A stretch of DNA of 64,000 nt from Lumbricus rubellus (taxonomy: Eukaryota > Annelida > Clitellata > Crassiclitellata > Lumbricidae), in NCBI GenBank assembly GCA_945859605.1, contig OX243818.1:36907273-36971272 (forward strand). The letters are read 5' to 3'. The notes under the pieces were generated by a model that saw only the letters and a list, made by a program, of their open reading frames with translations, did no database searches and was not told the origin of the DNA. Positions 1-12,938 of the stretch are shown here, one piece after another (position 1 is the first letter of the stretch; every line of letters begins with the position of its first letter). Made by a program: the position numbers and the translations under genes.

Positions 1-690
1 AGATGTTCCTTAGGGTATTACCATTGTCTGGAAGTGTATATTTTGTCTTTACATGTAAAGTGAGTTGAAACGGTGTACAACAAACTTGATTAACAGGTGC
101 ACCCCCAACCCAGCCACAGCTAATTATGAGTGATTTGATGGACCTATAAAACACTCGAGTTCGACCTAGGTAGAAAGAGCAAGTCTGGTGGAAGGCCATT
201 CCATACGGAGGGAGGACTTCGCAATCGACAAGGCCCCGTGATGTCTAGTACAAGACTGAGCTCGTGAGACCAAATGCCCCATGCCGATGAGCAGAAACCA
301 GCTGTGACATACATAGACATATACAATTATACATGCATACATCCTTACATTAGGAGACAGGTCGACAAATATGAGGCAATTATGATAGAGCACAAACCAG
401 AAAGAAGGAACCGGAATTATACTCTAGGACTGAATGAACCCATTTCTCTTTCCATGCCACGTAGTTTAAAACAGGTTATAAGCGCACCACGTCTATTGAC
501 TCAGTCATTTTTTCTCTATTTTTAGCTTAGATATGTTAAATATGTGTTGCTATTCAGAGATATGTCACATGTGTTTTGTATGCTCCCGAAGGTTTAACTC
601 AATTTGGTCACGTTATATACAACTTTGTGAAGTGTAAGTATGTTAATTACGATGACGCTTAAAAGTGAAGACATAAAACATAGCTGAATC
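1..690. other. No recognisable gene; background sequence
   Basis: No domain, RNA gene or convincing repeat is visible. The open frames are short and lack recognisable motifs. Confidence 0.6.
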
Positions 691-1134
691 CCGGACAATT
701 CGGCGCCGGGCAATTCGGACCGGACAATTCGGACCCGGACAATTCGGACTGAACAATTTTTTCCAGCCCAAATTCGTGATGGGACTTCTCCATCACCAAA
801 AATGTATACTGTCGAAACTAATATTAATCTGACACCTCACTATATACCGGGCATAAAAAAAACATGGGCCTATAGGTAGGAAACTTACATTGATCTAAAT
901 GAGATTCCTATAAGTTGATAATTTACTGCATTTAGCTACTAATTTCAGCGTCTTATTTCTGTTATTGGATAAATTTTAGAAGATCAGACAATATTTGCTT
1001 GGTGCCATATAATTATATTTCATACCATTGATAAACAAAAGTTTCATAGACGTAAGAGCAATATTTTTACATGCACTCCGAATTGTCCGGGTCCGAATTG
1101 TCCGGTCCGAATTGTCCGGCGCCGAATTGTCCGG
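691..1134. mobile_element. Foldback element with 61-bp inverted arms (MITE-like)
   Basis: The left arm (691-751) and right arm (1074-1134) are reverse complements with about two mismatches. Each arm is itself built from four tandem copies of a ~15-bp unit, CCGGACAATTCGG. The ~320-bp interior is AT-rich and non-coding. This is the architecture of a non-autonomous foldback or subterminal-repeat DNA transposon. GAAT stands near both outer edges but the boundary is not clean, so I do not claim a target duplication. The superfamily is not assigned. Confidence 0.8.
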
Positions 1135-1839
1135 ACACCGAATACCGAATAGACCAAAGTGTAGACTAGACTAATGACAGATCCTTGGACTATAGGGATA
1201 CTCTTGAAGTACCTTGGAAGTGATTACCCATTATAACTTAAATTGAATATTGACCCGGTTTCATTGTACTGAAGAACTGAACAATGAAGGTGATTTGCTT
1301 GATTGAATGGTTGATTGAAAGTATGTAAAAACCTCAGAATTCTTTACTCTGTCTTTACTCTATAGCAATAAAACACCGATGTTGCTCAGTTTGTAAGTTA
1401 GCTGCTTACGATAATACCAATTCAAAACATGAACAAGTCTATCCACTGTGTTTCAGTCGCTGCATTGGCTTGCTGAACATCGGAAAAGAATTTGCTTCAA
1501 TTTTATGGGCTCGTAGTTTTAAAAAACATTGAGTGGTGGTCTATAATAATATTACAGTATTTAAAGTTATTATAGATTCATCTGAATTATCACATCACCA
1601 AACCAAATCATCTGATCATCTGTTTCTGGAGACTCTGGTCACACCCACCGACCGACCCACCCGAGACTAGAGCTGGTTTTGGTTAAGGAGGCTTTTAGGT
1701 TGCTGGGCCTGGATGTTGGAACTATGTGTGTGTGTGTAATTATATAAATAATTTCAGTTGTGTCTCTCTTGTTTTCAGAGTATTTATCAGACTCTCTCTG
1801 TGTTCTCTAGATCTGTTTATCTACCATAATTATGATGTC
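1135..1839. other. No recognisable gene
   Basis: AT-rich sequence with a short (TG)n near 1725. No ORF, RNA or repeat family was recognised. Confidence 0.5.
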
Positions 1840-1896
1840 TGTCCGTCTATCCCTCTCTCTCTCCCTGTCTGTCTGTCTGTCTGTCTCTAGGTTACG
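1840..1896. repeat. (CT)n/(CTGT)n microsatellite
   Basis: A pyrimidine-rich simple repeat that runs from CTCT units into CTGT units. Confidence 0.85.
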
Positions 1897-2027
1897 TGAT
1901 ATAGCACAGTTACAAATTTAAAAACACACAAACACACGCACACGCGCGCACACACACATCAGGTTTCCTGATGTAGCACATTTTCACTAGCCATGCACCG
2001 AATATGTAACTGTGTAACAGATTCATA

Positions 2028-2090
2028 CAACTTTCATGATACAAGTGCATATATATATATATATATATACAACTATCATGATACAAGTGC

Positions 2091-2121
<31 letters not shown>

Positions 2122-2223
2122 CAACTATCATGATACAAGTGCGTATATATATACATATACAACTATCATGATACAAGTGCATATATATATACATATACAT
2201 ATACAACTATCATGATACAAGTG
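2028..2223. repeat. AT-rich minisatellite, five units
   Basis: The core CAACTATCATGATACAAGTG recurs five times (first copy CTTTCATGAT). Copies are separated by (TA)n stretches of variable length, so most length variation lies in the TA spacer. Confidence 0.85.
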
Positions 2224-3339
2224 CGTTTTATGTTGTGATGATGATTCAGACGAAGATAACAACGATGATGAAGACAACTTAGATACTGCTGCTGTTGCTA
2301 TTGTTATTGTTTTTGCTGTTGCTGCTGTTGCTTACCCAACGGATCCTCTTCGTGTGAGGTTTCTAAGTAGACTGGCGCCACCTGTTAATCGCCGTCGCTG
2401 TGAAGACGATGACGTCGATGATGTGCAGGATGTAATGCAGGACGAAGAAACAGGCCTCAACACCTTCTTGCTTGCCTACATACATCACACATATGAATTT
2501 ATATATAAATTTTTATTATATATATTATATATTATATTATGTGTACTTATACATAATATTATAGACATACATGTACATGTATAATTATATGCATACAGGC
2601 ATCTTATACAGTATAGAATATGATTTAGATATTAGGCTATGTAACACTTTGTATTTGTAACAGTATATTTCATAGCATCATGAAGAATACAATAATATAT
2701 ATATATAATAGATATAGATTACTAAAGATATATAAATTATACAATATACATATGTAAATGCATATATATATATAATATATATCCTATTTGTAACTATATG
2801 CTCAAGCTCTCTTGTATCTATACGAAGCCACTAGTATATTACATTTTAAATGCCTCACAAAGGCACTAAACACCTAATTATATGCATGTATAAATTCATG
2901 TATATATAATTATGTTATGCATGCTAATGGAGTGTGTATATATATATACATATGTATATATATACATATATATATTGTATTTAGTCGGATGCTGTGCCTA
3001 GATTTTAGAACAGTCTTCGTGCATCTGTTGCTTGCACTCATTCTCAGTCATTCTGCCATAATACATCATCCGTCTCCACTTGAGACTTAACTTTTTCTGC
3101 TTCTCAGCCATGATTGGCTGCCTGCACGCAGTCTCTCTGGCTCAGCAAAGTAACTGTTAACTCCTGGATGCTGACCTCATTCTAGATTGGTCTTGGAGCG
3201 CCAGCGGTTAATGCATTGTGCATTGGAAGTTAAGTACTAGACAGTTAGTAGTAATATTCATTCATGTAGGCCTACAAAGCACTCCCATACGACACTATAC
3301 ACGATAATACATCACAATTTACAAGACAAGACAGTAAAG
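2224..3339. other. AT-rich non-coding stretch
   Basis: Dominated by TA-rich tracts (2510-2580, 2690-2790, 2935-2985). No gene was recognised. One TAGGCCTA motif lies at 3267-3274. Confidence 0.5.
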
Positions 3340-3620
3340 CACAGTAAGACAGACATTATATAGCTGTACAGACGTACAGAGACACCCACATACATAGACA
3401 TATAGATACACAGACATACAGAGACAAACACACACATAGACATGTATGGATACATAGACATACAGTACACAGGCAAACACACACACAAACACACATACAG
3501 ACACACATATATAAATACACATATATACAGAGACACACACATACATGTGCATTTATAGATGCATAGACAATCAGACATACTTACATACACACATATACAG
3601 ACATATATAGATACACAGAC
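3340..3620. repeat. Diverged (CAGACATA)n/(CA)n simple repeat
   Basis: A degenerate array of ACATACAGACA-like units. The long minus-strand reading frames across it are Cys/Val/Tyr-repetitive translations of the repeat, not a gene. Confidence 0.75.
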
Positions 3621-4013
3621 ATACATACACACATCCCCACACATACATATTATGAACAGAGACAGATGTGCACAGTGCAGAGAGTTCATGAAACAAAGAA
3701 AACATCCTGCTATTACCAAAATCATACTGTAAATTGCAACACGTTATGGAATAACATGTTTGCATAAACTCTGGAGAACGTTGGATGGCTGGTCAGCGGA
3801 CTGACAACCTGTCAGACATGACTGAGGATTATAGGAAAGAGGTTGGCTGGTCGTCATTTTGAGAATCTGGGTCAAGGATAACCATACAATATATATATAT
3901 ATACACACATATATACGGAAAATATAGAAAGAATCAATTCATTGGCATAGGAACAAGAAGAGTTACAGTTCTTTAAGCCTGCAGGAGAGGCAGTCATGAG
4001 TATACAGTGCTGG

Positions 4014-4290
4014 CAACTTCATTTCTCAGCCTCAGCATATAAATGTAAGTGGCCAGTCGTCTTCGTCGCCGTCTGATCTTTCCACCGACGGTGTACAATC
4101 AGTGTACGCATCACAGCTTAATTGTCTAGTGGTCAGAGGCCAGGTGAAGCAGTATACCTGCAATGGCGAGCATTGGAATCCCTGACCTCTCAGTGAAAGT
4201 TCAGAGGTTTAGGGTATACTGGGGGGGGGACACTCTTGTACGAAAAGCGCACGGATGCTTGATCGCTTTCCGCTACCCTCCCAGAGGTCA
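4014..4290 (+). repeat. Dispersed repeat, SINE-like family 2
   Basis: It shares an ordered set of blocks with copies near 14700, 22585 and 29270: ACTTCATTTCTCAGCCTCAG, then CATATA, a TCTGAT block, a GTGTAC..GTGTAC palindromic pair, and a cagctnattg block. The co-linear order suggests a SINE-like family. The copy is diverged and its ends are unclear. Confidence 0.45.
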
Positions 4291-4589
4291 CTCAACCTTC
4301 CATTCGGCAGGTGGTGCCGGAAAAACTGAGCTGTAGGAGAGATGGCGCCTTACATAGATGCCAAACAGTCAAATTCAACTCCTGTAACAACTTGTAATCA
4401 TGCCATCCTTTCAAATCTGAATTGCAATCATACTAAGTACTGCAGTGTGTCAGTTAAAAACTAATCCGACATTTCTGAGAAAACTTAGGAAAAATTTCCT
4501 GCTAAATGACTAAAAAAGGTCATCAGATTTTTCCCTGGCCAACTTCCTACATTTTTGTGGAAAATTTTCTGAAACGCCGAGAAATTTTC

Positions 4590-4675
4590 GCCTAACAGAT
4601 CACAAGAAAAACTTCCTGCATGGTTGTGCAGCTCTGCAAGTTAAAAAAAAGCCCTGCTGAATGTTATTGCGCTGT
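4590..4675. repeat. Dispersed repeat fragment with GCATGGTTGTGCAG core
   Basis: The block GCATGGTTGTGCAG, then CTGCAA and GCCCTGCTG, is repeated with changes at 22270-22325. This indicates an ancient interspersed repeat of unknown class. Confidence 0.4.
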
Positions 4676-4689
4676 GTGCATAATTATTA

Positions 4690-5639
4690 TATTAATTACT
4701 ATCATGATTATATGATATATTTTATTGCATTCCACTAGACCAATGTTGATAAAGAAAGATATGAAAGTCATAACGAATCGTTGTAGTCATCTTCACATGA
4801 TACGTCGTCATCATCATAATTACAAATTCTAATCATCAATGGGTATATGATATGATGCTAAAAATCACCAGAAAACCAGGTTCCGGTTTTACTCATCCAC
4901 TATCTATAATTCGGTGCATAACTTTGCTCTGTATGTTATTATAGTCTGCACATGTGTATAGCCATAAAAAGTTCCGTCCAGGTTCATTTGTCTGTCTCTT
5001 TGTATGTCTCTGTGAGTCTATGCATGTTTATGTACAGTATGTGCAAGCATGTCAGTGTACACATAATTATATATGTATGCCTGTGAATGTGCATGTATAT
5101 GTATTTGTAAGTATGCATGTATAAGCGATTCTATGTATGCCTGTGTATATGTATAGTGTATACAAATATCATGGTATATCTTTGTGAGTGCATGTATGTC
5201 CAGTTATCCATGTATGTATAGACTACTTATGAAATGCCTAAGTAGGTCTACATAACATATGCATGCCTGTGTATGTTTAATTATATATAGTGTCTATAAT
5301 GTTTATAATTATTATAATATATATATATAATGTGTGTGTTTGTTTGTGTGTGTGTGTGCACATGCGCGCGTGTGTGTGTATTTATATGTATGGCATCTTT
5401 TTTTCATTAGGCGGTGTTACAGAATGTGACGCACAGATTCGTAGATATGCACAATGTCTCAGGCATATCCAAACACATAAGTAAACAGATACATAGACAT
5501 AGTAAATATGTGTGCATACTAGCACAAATAATTATGTGAAGGCATAAGAACACAAATTTTCATTTCTTTAAGGTACAAGTCACCCAATGACATCCGGTTA
5601 CCCTTGTTAGGATCCTGCTGACGATTATGTGCAACACTA
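4690..5639. other. No gene; diverged GTAT-rich sequence
   Basis: 4970-5400 is a degenerate TGTATG/TGTGTG simple-repeat zone. The small ORF at 5290-5484 is a translation of it. Confidence 0.55.
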
Positions 5640-5994
5640 GGCATACACATAACATAACATTTACATAACATTTTTTATTCGGCAACCAACAACTTTACAG
5701 ATACTGCAATTCTACATCATATATGTATTATGTCGGATCGCCCAGGAGACCCAAAAGGGGCCAAAGGTCCCGCTAGCCAGGGCCACCTGAGAGAATTGGT
5801 TTAGAAATATTCAGCACGGCCGACTGGAAAATAAAGCAGCTTTATGAACAAAATACCTTAACTAGAATAATAAAACAAAAACAAAAGGTGAGTTAGAAAA
5901 GTGGAATAAAGTCAGTGCAGTCATATACACGAAAAACAAGTGCACACTCCCGTATGAAGGTGAATTAACAGTGTTTCCCCAGATTGGTAGAGGT

Positions 5995-6979
5995 CTACAT
6001 TCCTTGTTGGATGAAGGTAGAAAGCTCCCGTTTAAAGAGACGAAGAGACGGCAGGGAGCGAATATCAAGAGGAATACTATTCCATGTTCTTGGTCCAATA
6101 CATTTAATAGATGCAAGCCTTGTATTAGTGCGGGCAAAGGGAATATAGAAAGGGTTAGTATTTCTCAAGCCACGCTTTTGAATATCAATTCTGAATTTGA
6201 AATAATCTTTATAGGTAGCTGGTAGTTGATTATGGATATATCGATACATAAATATTCCAATTTGTAATTGCCTTATTTGATCTGGTTGCAGTATTTTTAG
6301 ACCTAAAAATTCTGCTTTCGTGTGGGCTCCATAAGGGATTTTTGCAACAAATCGTATTGCCCTTTTTTGGAGGACAAGAATTTTCGAGAGGTTTGACTTA
6401 TATGCAGAAGCCCAAACAATGTTACAGTAAGATATGTATGGATGTATGAGTGTATAATAGAGTGAGGTTCTGGTCTGTGGTGGGAGAATTCTGGATATGC
6501 GTGATAAAATTCCTAGGTTTTTTGCTATTTTGGTTGCGATATTCGACACGTGTTCCTTCCAGGACAGGTGTTGGTCTACGTAAACTCTTAAAAATTTCGA
6601 TGATTCCACTAGAGTGATAGGTGTACCGAAAATACATAAATTAGGATAAGACGTTGGAAGTGCTTTTTTATATGACCTAAAGATGATGTAATTAGTTTTA
6701 TCGAGATTGAGGGTTAACTTATTAGAGCGAAACCATTCTGCTATATTTTCTAGGTCGGAGTTAGTATGATTAATTAATGCTTCAAGTGAGGAATGAGAGT
6801 TAAAAATATTAGTATCGTCTGCAAACAATAGAAAAAATAGATCAGGAGCTACACTAGGCAGGTCGTTTATGTATAAGATAAACAGCAGAGGGCCAAGGAT
6901 AGAGCCTTGTGGGACTCCGTAATTAATTTCTTTTAGAGGTGATTTACTACCATTGCAGCTAACTAGCTGCATTCTGTTT
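5995..6979 (-). pseudogene. LINE reverse transcriptase, palm to C-terminus
   Basis: A 325-residue frame carrying the RT motifs GVPQGS and LLFADDTN (the catalytic FADD box) near its start. The thumb follows with YIIFRS and the SWKEH block, then a conserved C-terminal domain (IGPRTWNSIP...FKREL). These identify a CR1/Jockey-superfamily RT. The frame starts mid-domain because it is cut from the preceding frame by a one-base deletion near 6985. The neighbouring frame carries the finger region. The protein is therefore inactive as encoded. It would have acted in retrotransposition by nicking and copying RNA at the target. The endonuclease is missing. Confidence 0.85.
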
Positions 6980-6980
6980 T

Positions 6981-7866
6981 CTAAATAACTTTCAAACCAT
7001 TTAGCTGTGTGTTTCGAATGCCATAGATGGACAGCTTTTTTAGCAGTATGCCATGGTTGATGGTATCAAAGGCTTTAGCCAAGTCTAGAAAAATTCCTAT
7101 GGAGAATTGATTTTTATCCATAGCATCAGAAATTTTGTCTTGCATACTTATTAAGGGCATGAAAGTAGAATGGCCAGCTTGAAAGCCATGTTGAGAGGGG
7201 AAGAGATTGTTGGCCTTTGAAATATACTTATTGAGGCGCTCATGCATGACCTTTTCAAAAAATTTTGAGAAAAAAGGAAGAACAGATATAGGGCGATAGT
7301 TACAAGCTTCGTCTCTCGGCCCTTTTTTGAAAATTGGAACTACCTTAGCTAATTTCAGAGATTGTGGGTATATTCCAGTTTTAAAGGAACAATTTATAAT
7401 TTCTACTAGTGGATGAATGATATTGGGTAGGCTTGGCATAGCTATAGCAGGATCTATGTCATCGATTCCTTTGGCATGAGATGGATGAATAGTATGGCTT
7501 AGTAGGATCAGCTCCTCCTTTGAGACTTCTGTGAGTCCAAAGGAGTCCATTTTTGAGGGAATCATATAGTGCTCAAAAGTAGAGTTGGAATTTGGAATAT
7601 TTTTAGCCAAGGAATGTGCAATGCCTGTAAAGTAATTATTGAGTTCTGTCGCAATTTTTATCGGGTCTGTAGTAGAGATGTCATTTACTTTTAGCGATAA
7701 AATATCTCTGTCTCCCCCATTTGTGGTCCCTATCAAATGTTTTAAGATTTTCCAGGTTTCTTTGAGGTTATTGCTATGTCTACAAAATTCGGTTGCGTAA
7801 AAATTTGATTCAGCCTGCATACGGATTGATTTAAACTTGTTCCTATAGGATACAAATGCAGAGGTA
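6981..7866 (-). pseudogene. LINE reverse transcriptase, finger region
   Basis: This frame has VVPIFKKG, NYRPISVLPFFSKFFEK and the first catalytic block SIGIFLDLAKAFDTINH, which are the finger and palm-A motifs of non-LTR RT. Comparison with the second copy (56689-56740) shows a single T missing from a TGG codon at about 6985. That deletion shifts the frame to a nearby stop. The first ~15 codons of the longest open frame (7867-7895) come from flanking CA-rich sequence and are not part of the element. Confidence 0.8.
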
Positions 7867-8094
7867 CTTAGACATACACAGACATATATACACATACATA
7901 CATATACACATGTACCTTACTATTGCTTGATAATGCCTTTCAGTAAAATGATATGCTTACTTTATACTTACTTACTTACACAACCGCACAAACATGCTCA
8001 TTTTTGTGTAGAACTGCATTAATATTTTGCTATTGTCGACCCACTAAAGCTCGTCATAACTTCATTCGCCTGTTCTTTATATTGAGATTGCGAC

Positions 8095-8215
8095 TAATTG
8101 ATTGATTGGTTGATTGCATGACTGATAGATATATAGGCTATGGATAGATGGATGGATAAATAAATAGATGATTGATTGATTGAGTGATTGATTGCTTAAT
8201 TGATTACCTTGATTC
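8095..8215. repeat. (GATT)n/(GATA)n tetranucleotide repeat
   Basis: Interrupted TGATTGATTG and GATGGATG units. It may be the tail of a lost LINE or SINE, since the LINE at 55.9-57.7 kb ends in (GATT)n. Confidence 0.7.
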
Positions 8216-9889
8216 ACTTAGATCTTAGGTTGTTAGAGTGCTATAGACTCTAACACGACGGAAGAGCTGGAGGTTTCGGAGGACTAGTGCGGCTAGGTTT
8301 ATCCTACTTATATTGCTCGGTAACTCAGTAACAAAGAGGTGTTGAAAATATCAGCTGACAGCATTCACGTAGATTCATAGGATGAATAAATTAGCAAACT
8401 TTGTCAGTTGTCACTGAGTCTTGTCAGTTGTTTCCAAAAGCAATAATAGCCTACGTTTTTATCCCACCAATTGTGTAAGGGGAAATGACAATTTTCTGCC
8501 TTATTTCCACTCGTTAAAACCCCTTGAGAAAAGTTTTATAGGCCTATGCTTCGAAAAAACACAATTAAAGAAACTTACTTCGTCTTACAGCTTAATCGGC
8601 AGGAGTTGTTTTTAATCCAGTAGAATAATTCATAATCGCAGACTAGGCTACCTGCAGAAAGCTAAGCTTTTGAACCGTCAGTAGGCTATAAGCTTATACG
8701 GAATCGAAATTTAACGACTTCATAATTATTAGGATATATGTATACGTCGGTCACTTCATTCCCAAAATATCGTACTGAGACTATGCGTTTGAGCGACACT
8801 TTTATACTTTAATAACTTAGCGCTTAATTAAGCATTAGGCTATAAATTATAGCCTACATAATTTTATAATAATTATACCCGTGATTGAAAACACTGCGCA
8901 ACGTTTGAGCAATGGTACAACCATGCATGGGTGCGGAATTTTGCGGATATAAATAATATGCTGAGCTTAAGTGATGTCATCATAACATAATAATAATAAT
9001 TATGGAAGTTAGTCAGCGATTAAGCAGTCATAGTCTATTTCTACTCTGACATAACACTAATAGCCTATAATAATCGCTTAAGCAAACGGATACATACATT
9101 GTAGGCCTACAGTAGAAGCGGACGCGATTAAGAATCGGCGCCTGCATGAGCAAACATGACGTCATGCATGCAGAAGCGAAAGCAAATTAGCCAATTAAGA
9201 AATTCCGCAAGTGCTTATGATCTGAGCAAAGTCACGTGTAAAACGCCATAAATAGCCTACTTAGGCCTATGTCTAGCTGCTCTAGCAGATGAGGAAAATT
9301 GAAGAATTATAGGCTGAACCATGTTCAATTAACTATAGACGTTAGCATCCTTTTCGTCAATCCGACTTGTAGCCTATTTGACCAACGATGAAAGCCAAGC
9401 AATGGTAGGCCTACATAATTCACGACTCGAAAATACACATTTAACAGGTTTAGGCCTAACTAAATATGTATTATGACTTACTTTTTGAACAAAATATCAA
9501 TGAGAATTATATTCCGTCTAAGCGCTTAAGCAACTTTAACGTGAATCAAACGACGCTCCATCCAGCGCTTAAATTAATCCACAACCTCACAGCTAGCTTT
9601 GTGTAAGAGAGAAACTAGCTGTAGCCTAACGGAATGAAGCTCTGTAAACGGAGGAGGGTTGGTTGGCTCTTGTCTTAAATCCAGATCCCGATGGGTCTGA
9701 AATTCTGAATAAACCAGTAAACATCGTAAACTATCGCTGCTTAAGCGAATGCAGTCTACTAGGTTACATCAAAGACTCCTTGCTATAGCTAGTAGCCTAG
9801 CCTATGCGCATTGGCGGAGACTTGGTCTAGAGGTTGGGAGGGACGAACGAGCGGCCGAGGTTCGACATTTTGTGCGGACGGCTGAGTCT
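8216..9889. other. No gene; TAGGCCTA/TAGGCTA-rich background
   Basis: No coding or RNA gene was recognised. At least four TAGGCCTA and about ten TAGGCTA/TAGCCTA motifs are present, one of the denser clusters in the window. Confidence 0.5.
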
Positions 9890-10050
9890 CCGACGACATT
9901 TTTTCATTTTCATCAACCAAATGTTTTGATGACCTTTTTTGTCATTTGGCCGAAATTTCCTGAAAACATAGCATTTCCCCGTATACCTGCCAAAATAGCT
10001 GATGACTTTTTTGTATTTTCATCGAAATAATCTTGAAATCTTCTTATAAT
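9890..10050. repeat. hAT-like repeat fragment
   Basis: Contains GATGACCTTTTTTGTC followed by a CGAAATTTC block. Both recur inside the hAT MITE at 23680-23962. No termini are preserved. Confidence 0.4.
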
Positions 10051-10160
10051 ATTACCAGTAACCAGTAACCAGTAGGTACAGAAATGTCCTGATGATTCAT
10101 ATTTCTTAAATATGTAGAGACATAGGCATGGACGGTCCTCAAACACAAAGATTTGGGGGA

Positions 10161-10430
10161 CTAATAGGCTCACGGGAGATTTCAGCAGTGGGGGGGGGGG
10201 CAAGATTTTACTTCTGTCCGAAAAAAAAATCTCGTGGTGGAAAATACTATTTTTTCCCAGACAAAAAAGTTGAGGACCGTTTTTCAGTAATCGGGTTCAA
10301 ATCTTGTGAAAAATACTATTTCTAGCTATTTCTTTTACAATTTATCCGGTCTGCCTTGGCCGAAAAACAGACTTTCCCGAAATTTTGGAGCATTTGCCTC
10401 TCCCTTGTACTCCGCCTCGTACGCCTATAG
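10161..10430. mobile_element. hAT-like non-autonomous element, diverged
   Basis: The left end (CACGGGAGATTTCAGCAGTG) and right end (GCCTCGTACGCCTATAG) match the two ends of the element at 31859-32357, in the opposite orientation. No clear 8-bp duplication remains. Confidence 0.5.
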
Positions 10431-10500
10431 GGGGGCGTCCCCCTGTCCCGGGGTGTCCCCTAAGTCTCCGGCTATAAATAGCCTATACGAAAAATAAGCT

Positions 10501-11219
10501 GGTGAACCACTTTCAGTGCAAAGATGCGTAATCGTAATTAAAAATGCACTGAATATAAATAAAGGCTAAGCGCACGACACGAGCTTATTCACGGGCACAA
10601 GTCAGAACAGTCTCCCCAGCCCCAACAAAAGACGAATGATCGGAATGAAGAACATGATTCGTCCGCCAGAAGACAACAGAGACAGACAGACACACAGACA
10701 TACAGAGGTGTTTGCTGTGGTTGGTCCCGACCCCACCCCGCCATTTGAAATGACCGTCCTTCCTCACTAGGCCCTATTGGCTACACTAATTACTCGTTTT
10801 CTTCATCTATCTCTAATTATTCTTTAAGTCATTTCATATGCCCCTAAGTTTCCGTTATGCCAGTTCTCTAAATAGTCATTCTCTGTCAGGCGCTATACAA
10901 ATCCATATACACGATACTGTGCAGCACCCCTCAAGGAGTCAAGGGCTTAGGTCAACCCCAATAGCTTCAGTTGGGACCTTATGGCACAGCAGTCCGATCT
11001 CAGCCTCTGACTATGTTGTGTGCTTGTGACTTAGTGGAAGGTTCGCATCGACCTGAATCAGATTCTATGACGGATAATATAAGTGGATGCGTCGAAACGC
11101 CAACCGGTTTCTTTGAAACGAGAAAAAATGGATTTCCGAAACCAGTTTCGATTATCTTCAGGACAGGAAAGGAGCTAGGAGGGAAAAGGAGTGGGCGGGG
11201 TAGTACGACGAAGAACTTG
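10501..11219. other. No recognisable gene
   Basis: Short open frames without domains. A small (CAGA)n lies at 10675-10705. Confidence 0.5.
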
Positions 11220-11420
11220 ACATAAGAAGAAAATGAAGAAGAAGGAGAAGGAGGAGGAGGAAGAGGAAGAGAATGGGAGCAGGAGGCTGAGGAGGGGGAA
11301 AAGGATGTAGAGTTGTAGGAAGAGAAGATAGTGATGGAGAGGAATGAGAGGAAGAGAGGAAGAGGGAAAAGGAGGCGAGGATGGGGTAGAGAGGGGAGGG
11401 TGGGACGACGAAGAATGAGT
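11220..11420. repeat. Polypurine (GAA/GGA)n tract
   Basis: Nearly pure A/G strand. The Ser/Pro-rich minus-strand ORFs across it are repeat translations. Confidence 0.85.
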
Positions 11421-11576
11421 GGGCGTAGGATTGAGTTCTTACAAATGTAGGACAGTGTACTATAATTCGGAGACAACAGTCTGGCGTCTGAGAGAGATTA
11501 GACCACGTGGGATAGAAGTGCTTGTCGTATCTAGGACATTGGTTCGACGAATAAATGGTCACACGATAGAAGGACA

Positions 11577-11765
11577 TTTTGAAAGACAGACAGACACACA
11601 CACAGACAGATACGTACACACAGGCAGACAGACAGGCAAACACCATACAGGCAAGACAGACATGCATACAGACAAGCAGACTGTTACAGACAGACATACA
11701 TACTTTCAGACAAGAGAAAGACAGACACAGACACACAGACGTATACATAGACAAAGATACATGCA
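11577..11765. repeat. (CAGA)n/(CA)n microsatellite
   Basis: GACAGACAGACA with interspersed CACACA. It is translated as Asp/Arg/His/Thr/Gln-rich shadow ORFs. Confidence 0.85.
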
Positions 11766-12289
11766 GACTGTAACCCTTCTTCTCTTACTCCTCTTCCTCC
11801 CTCCCATCATCAATGGTCTAAGTGGCTAAGGCAGAAAAACCCACAAACACACACAGGAACAGAGAGACACACAGAGACCGATAGACACAGACAGACACAC
11901 CGAAAATATAATTATTGACACTGATAGGGGTATTTTTGACGACCGGAATGTGGGTGTTTACTAGAGAGAGGGGTTGTGTCGTATGTGCGCGAGAGTAGAG
12001 GGATGGAGGGGATGGCCACGTGTGCTGTATCTAGACTCTATTGAAAAAGCGAAAGATGGACATTGTGACGAATACTATTTACATGTAGATGCACAAGTTA
12101 AACTCATCGTCATAATAAATCTAGGAAAACAGTTTCTAGTTCGTCTTGATGTTTCATTTTCTGTTTGTCTTAGGCTAATAATTATTGAATGATTGTTTAT
12201 TTATCATTACTAACAGAACAGTCATTTATTCATCGACGCTGATACGTATAATAATATCTATTATTATTAGTCACTGAAATGAAGAGATG
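11766..12289. other. No recognisable gene
   Basis: Background sequence with remnants of CA-rich repeat to 11900. Confidence 0.5.
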
Positions 12290-12560
12290 CTACAAACATT
12301 TCCTGATTAAAATAATCAGAGATGATGGTTGGACCACATCATCAGAGGAAAGTCTCTCCCAAGAACCATAATTATTGAGGAAAGAACGGTGGGTAGAAAG
12401 AAAAGAGGAAGACCGAGGATGTTGTTATTGGACTGGATGAAGAAGGAAGGTTAGGACCTAGGTATGCAAGCTTAAGGAGCACTGCAAAGCGTGACTAATG
12501 GCGCCATAGGACGCACGAACCGACTGCCTTTGAAGACAGGAAACCAAAGATGAAGATAAT
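12290..12560 (+). mobile_element. Degenerate LINE C-terminal remnant
   Basis: A frame broken by stops and shifts contains RKKRGRPRMLLLDWM, the Arg/Gly-Arg-Pro plus Asp-Trp signature at the extreme C-terminus of many LINE ORF2 proteins. Similar remnants lie at 32545-32765 and 59640-59790 on the minus strand. Confidence 0.6.
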
Positions 12561-12589
12561 TAATTTTATTTTTATATTGGTTGATTTGG

Positions 12590-12920
12590 TTCTCAGATCA
12601 TCAGTCGCTGAATGAGTGAGTGAATCAATCAGCCGGTTAACAATTCATTCAGTAAATCAATCATTAAATCAATGATTTGGTAAATCAATCACTCAATTAG
12701 TCAAGCAGGCAGGCAGGAAGGAAGTCAATCAATCAAGTCAGTAAGTCAATCAATCAGTCAGTCAAACATTGAGCAAGTCAATCACTCAGTCATTAAATCA
12801 GTCAATCAGTCAGTCAGTAAGACAATCAATCGGTCAGTCAAGGATATTATTTCAATCTTTCAATTAATTTGCCAGTCAGTTTTGTTTAAAATCAGATTCA
12901 ATCAATCATTCAATCAGCCA
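12590..12920. repeat. Diverged (AATC)n/(AGTC)n tetranucleotide array
   Basis: About 330 bp of CAATCAATCAGTCAG-like units with many substitutions. Confidence 0.85.
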
Positions 12921-12938
12921 CCCAATCACGAAGCTGAC

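Larger units (their letters stand above)
5640..7866 (-). mobile_element. CR1/Jockey-like non-LTR retrotransposon, 5'-truncated
   Basis: A minus-strand LINE. It contains the reverse transcriptase from before the finger region to the C-terminus, then a 3' UTR with AATAAA (5674-5679) and a short ATGTT-type tail (5646-5672). Similarity starts abruptly near 7866, as expected from 5' truncation during target-primed reverse transcription. The 3' UTR block at 5745-5800 resembles that of the second copy at 57541-57600, so the two belong to related subfamilies. Confidence 0.85.
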
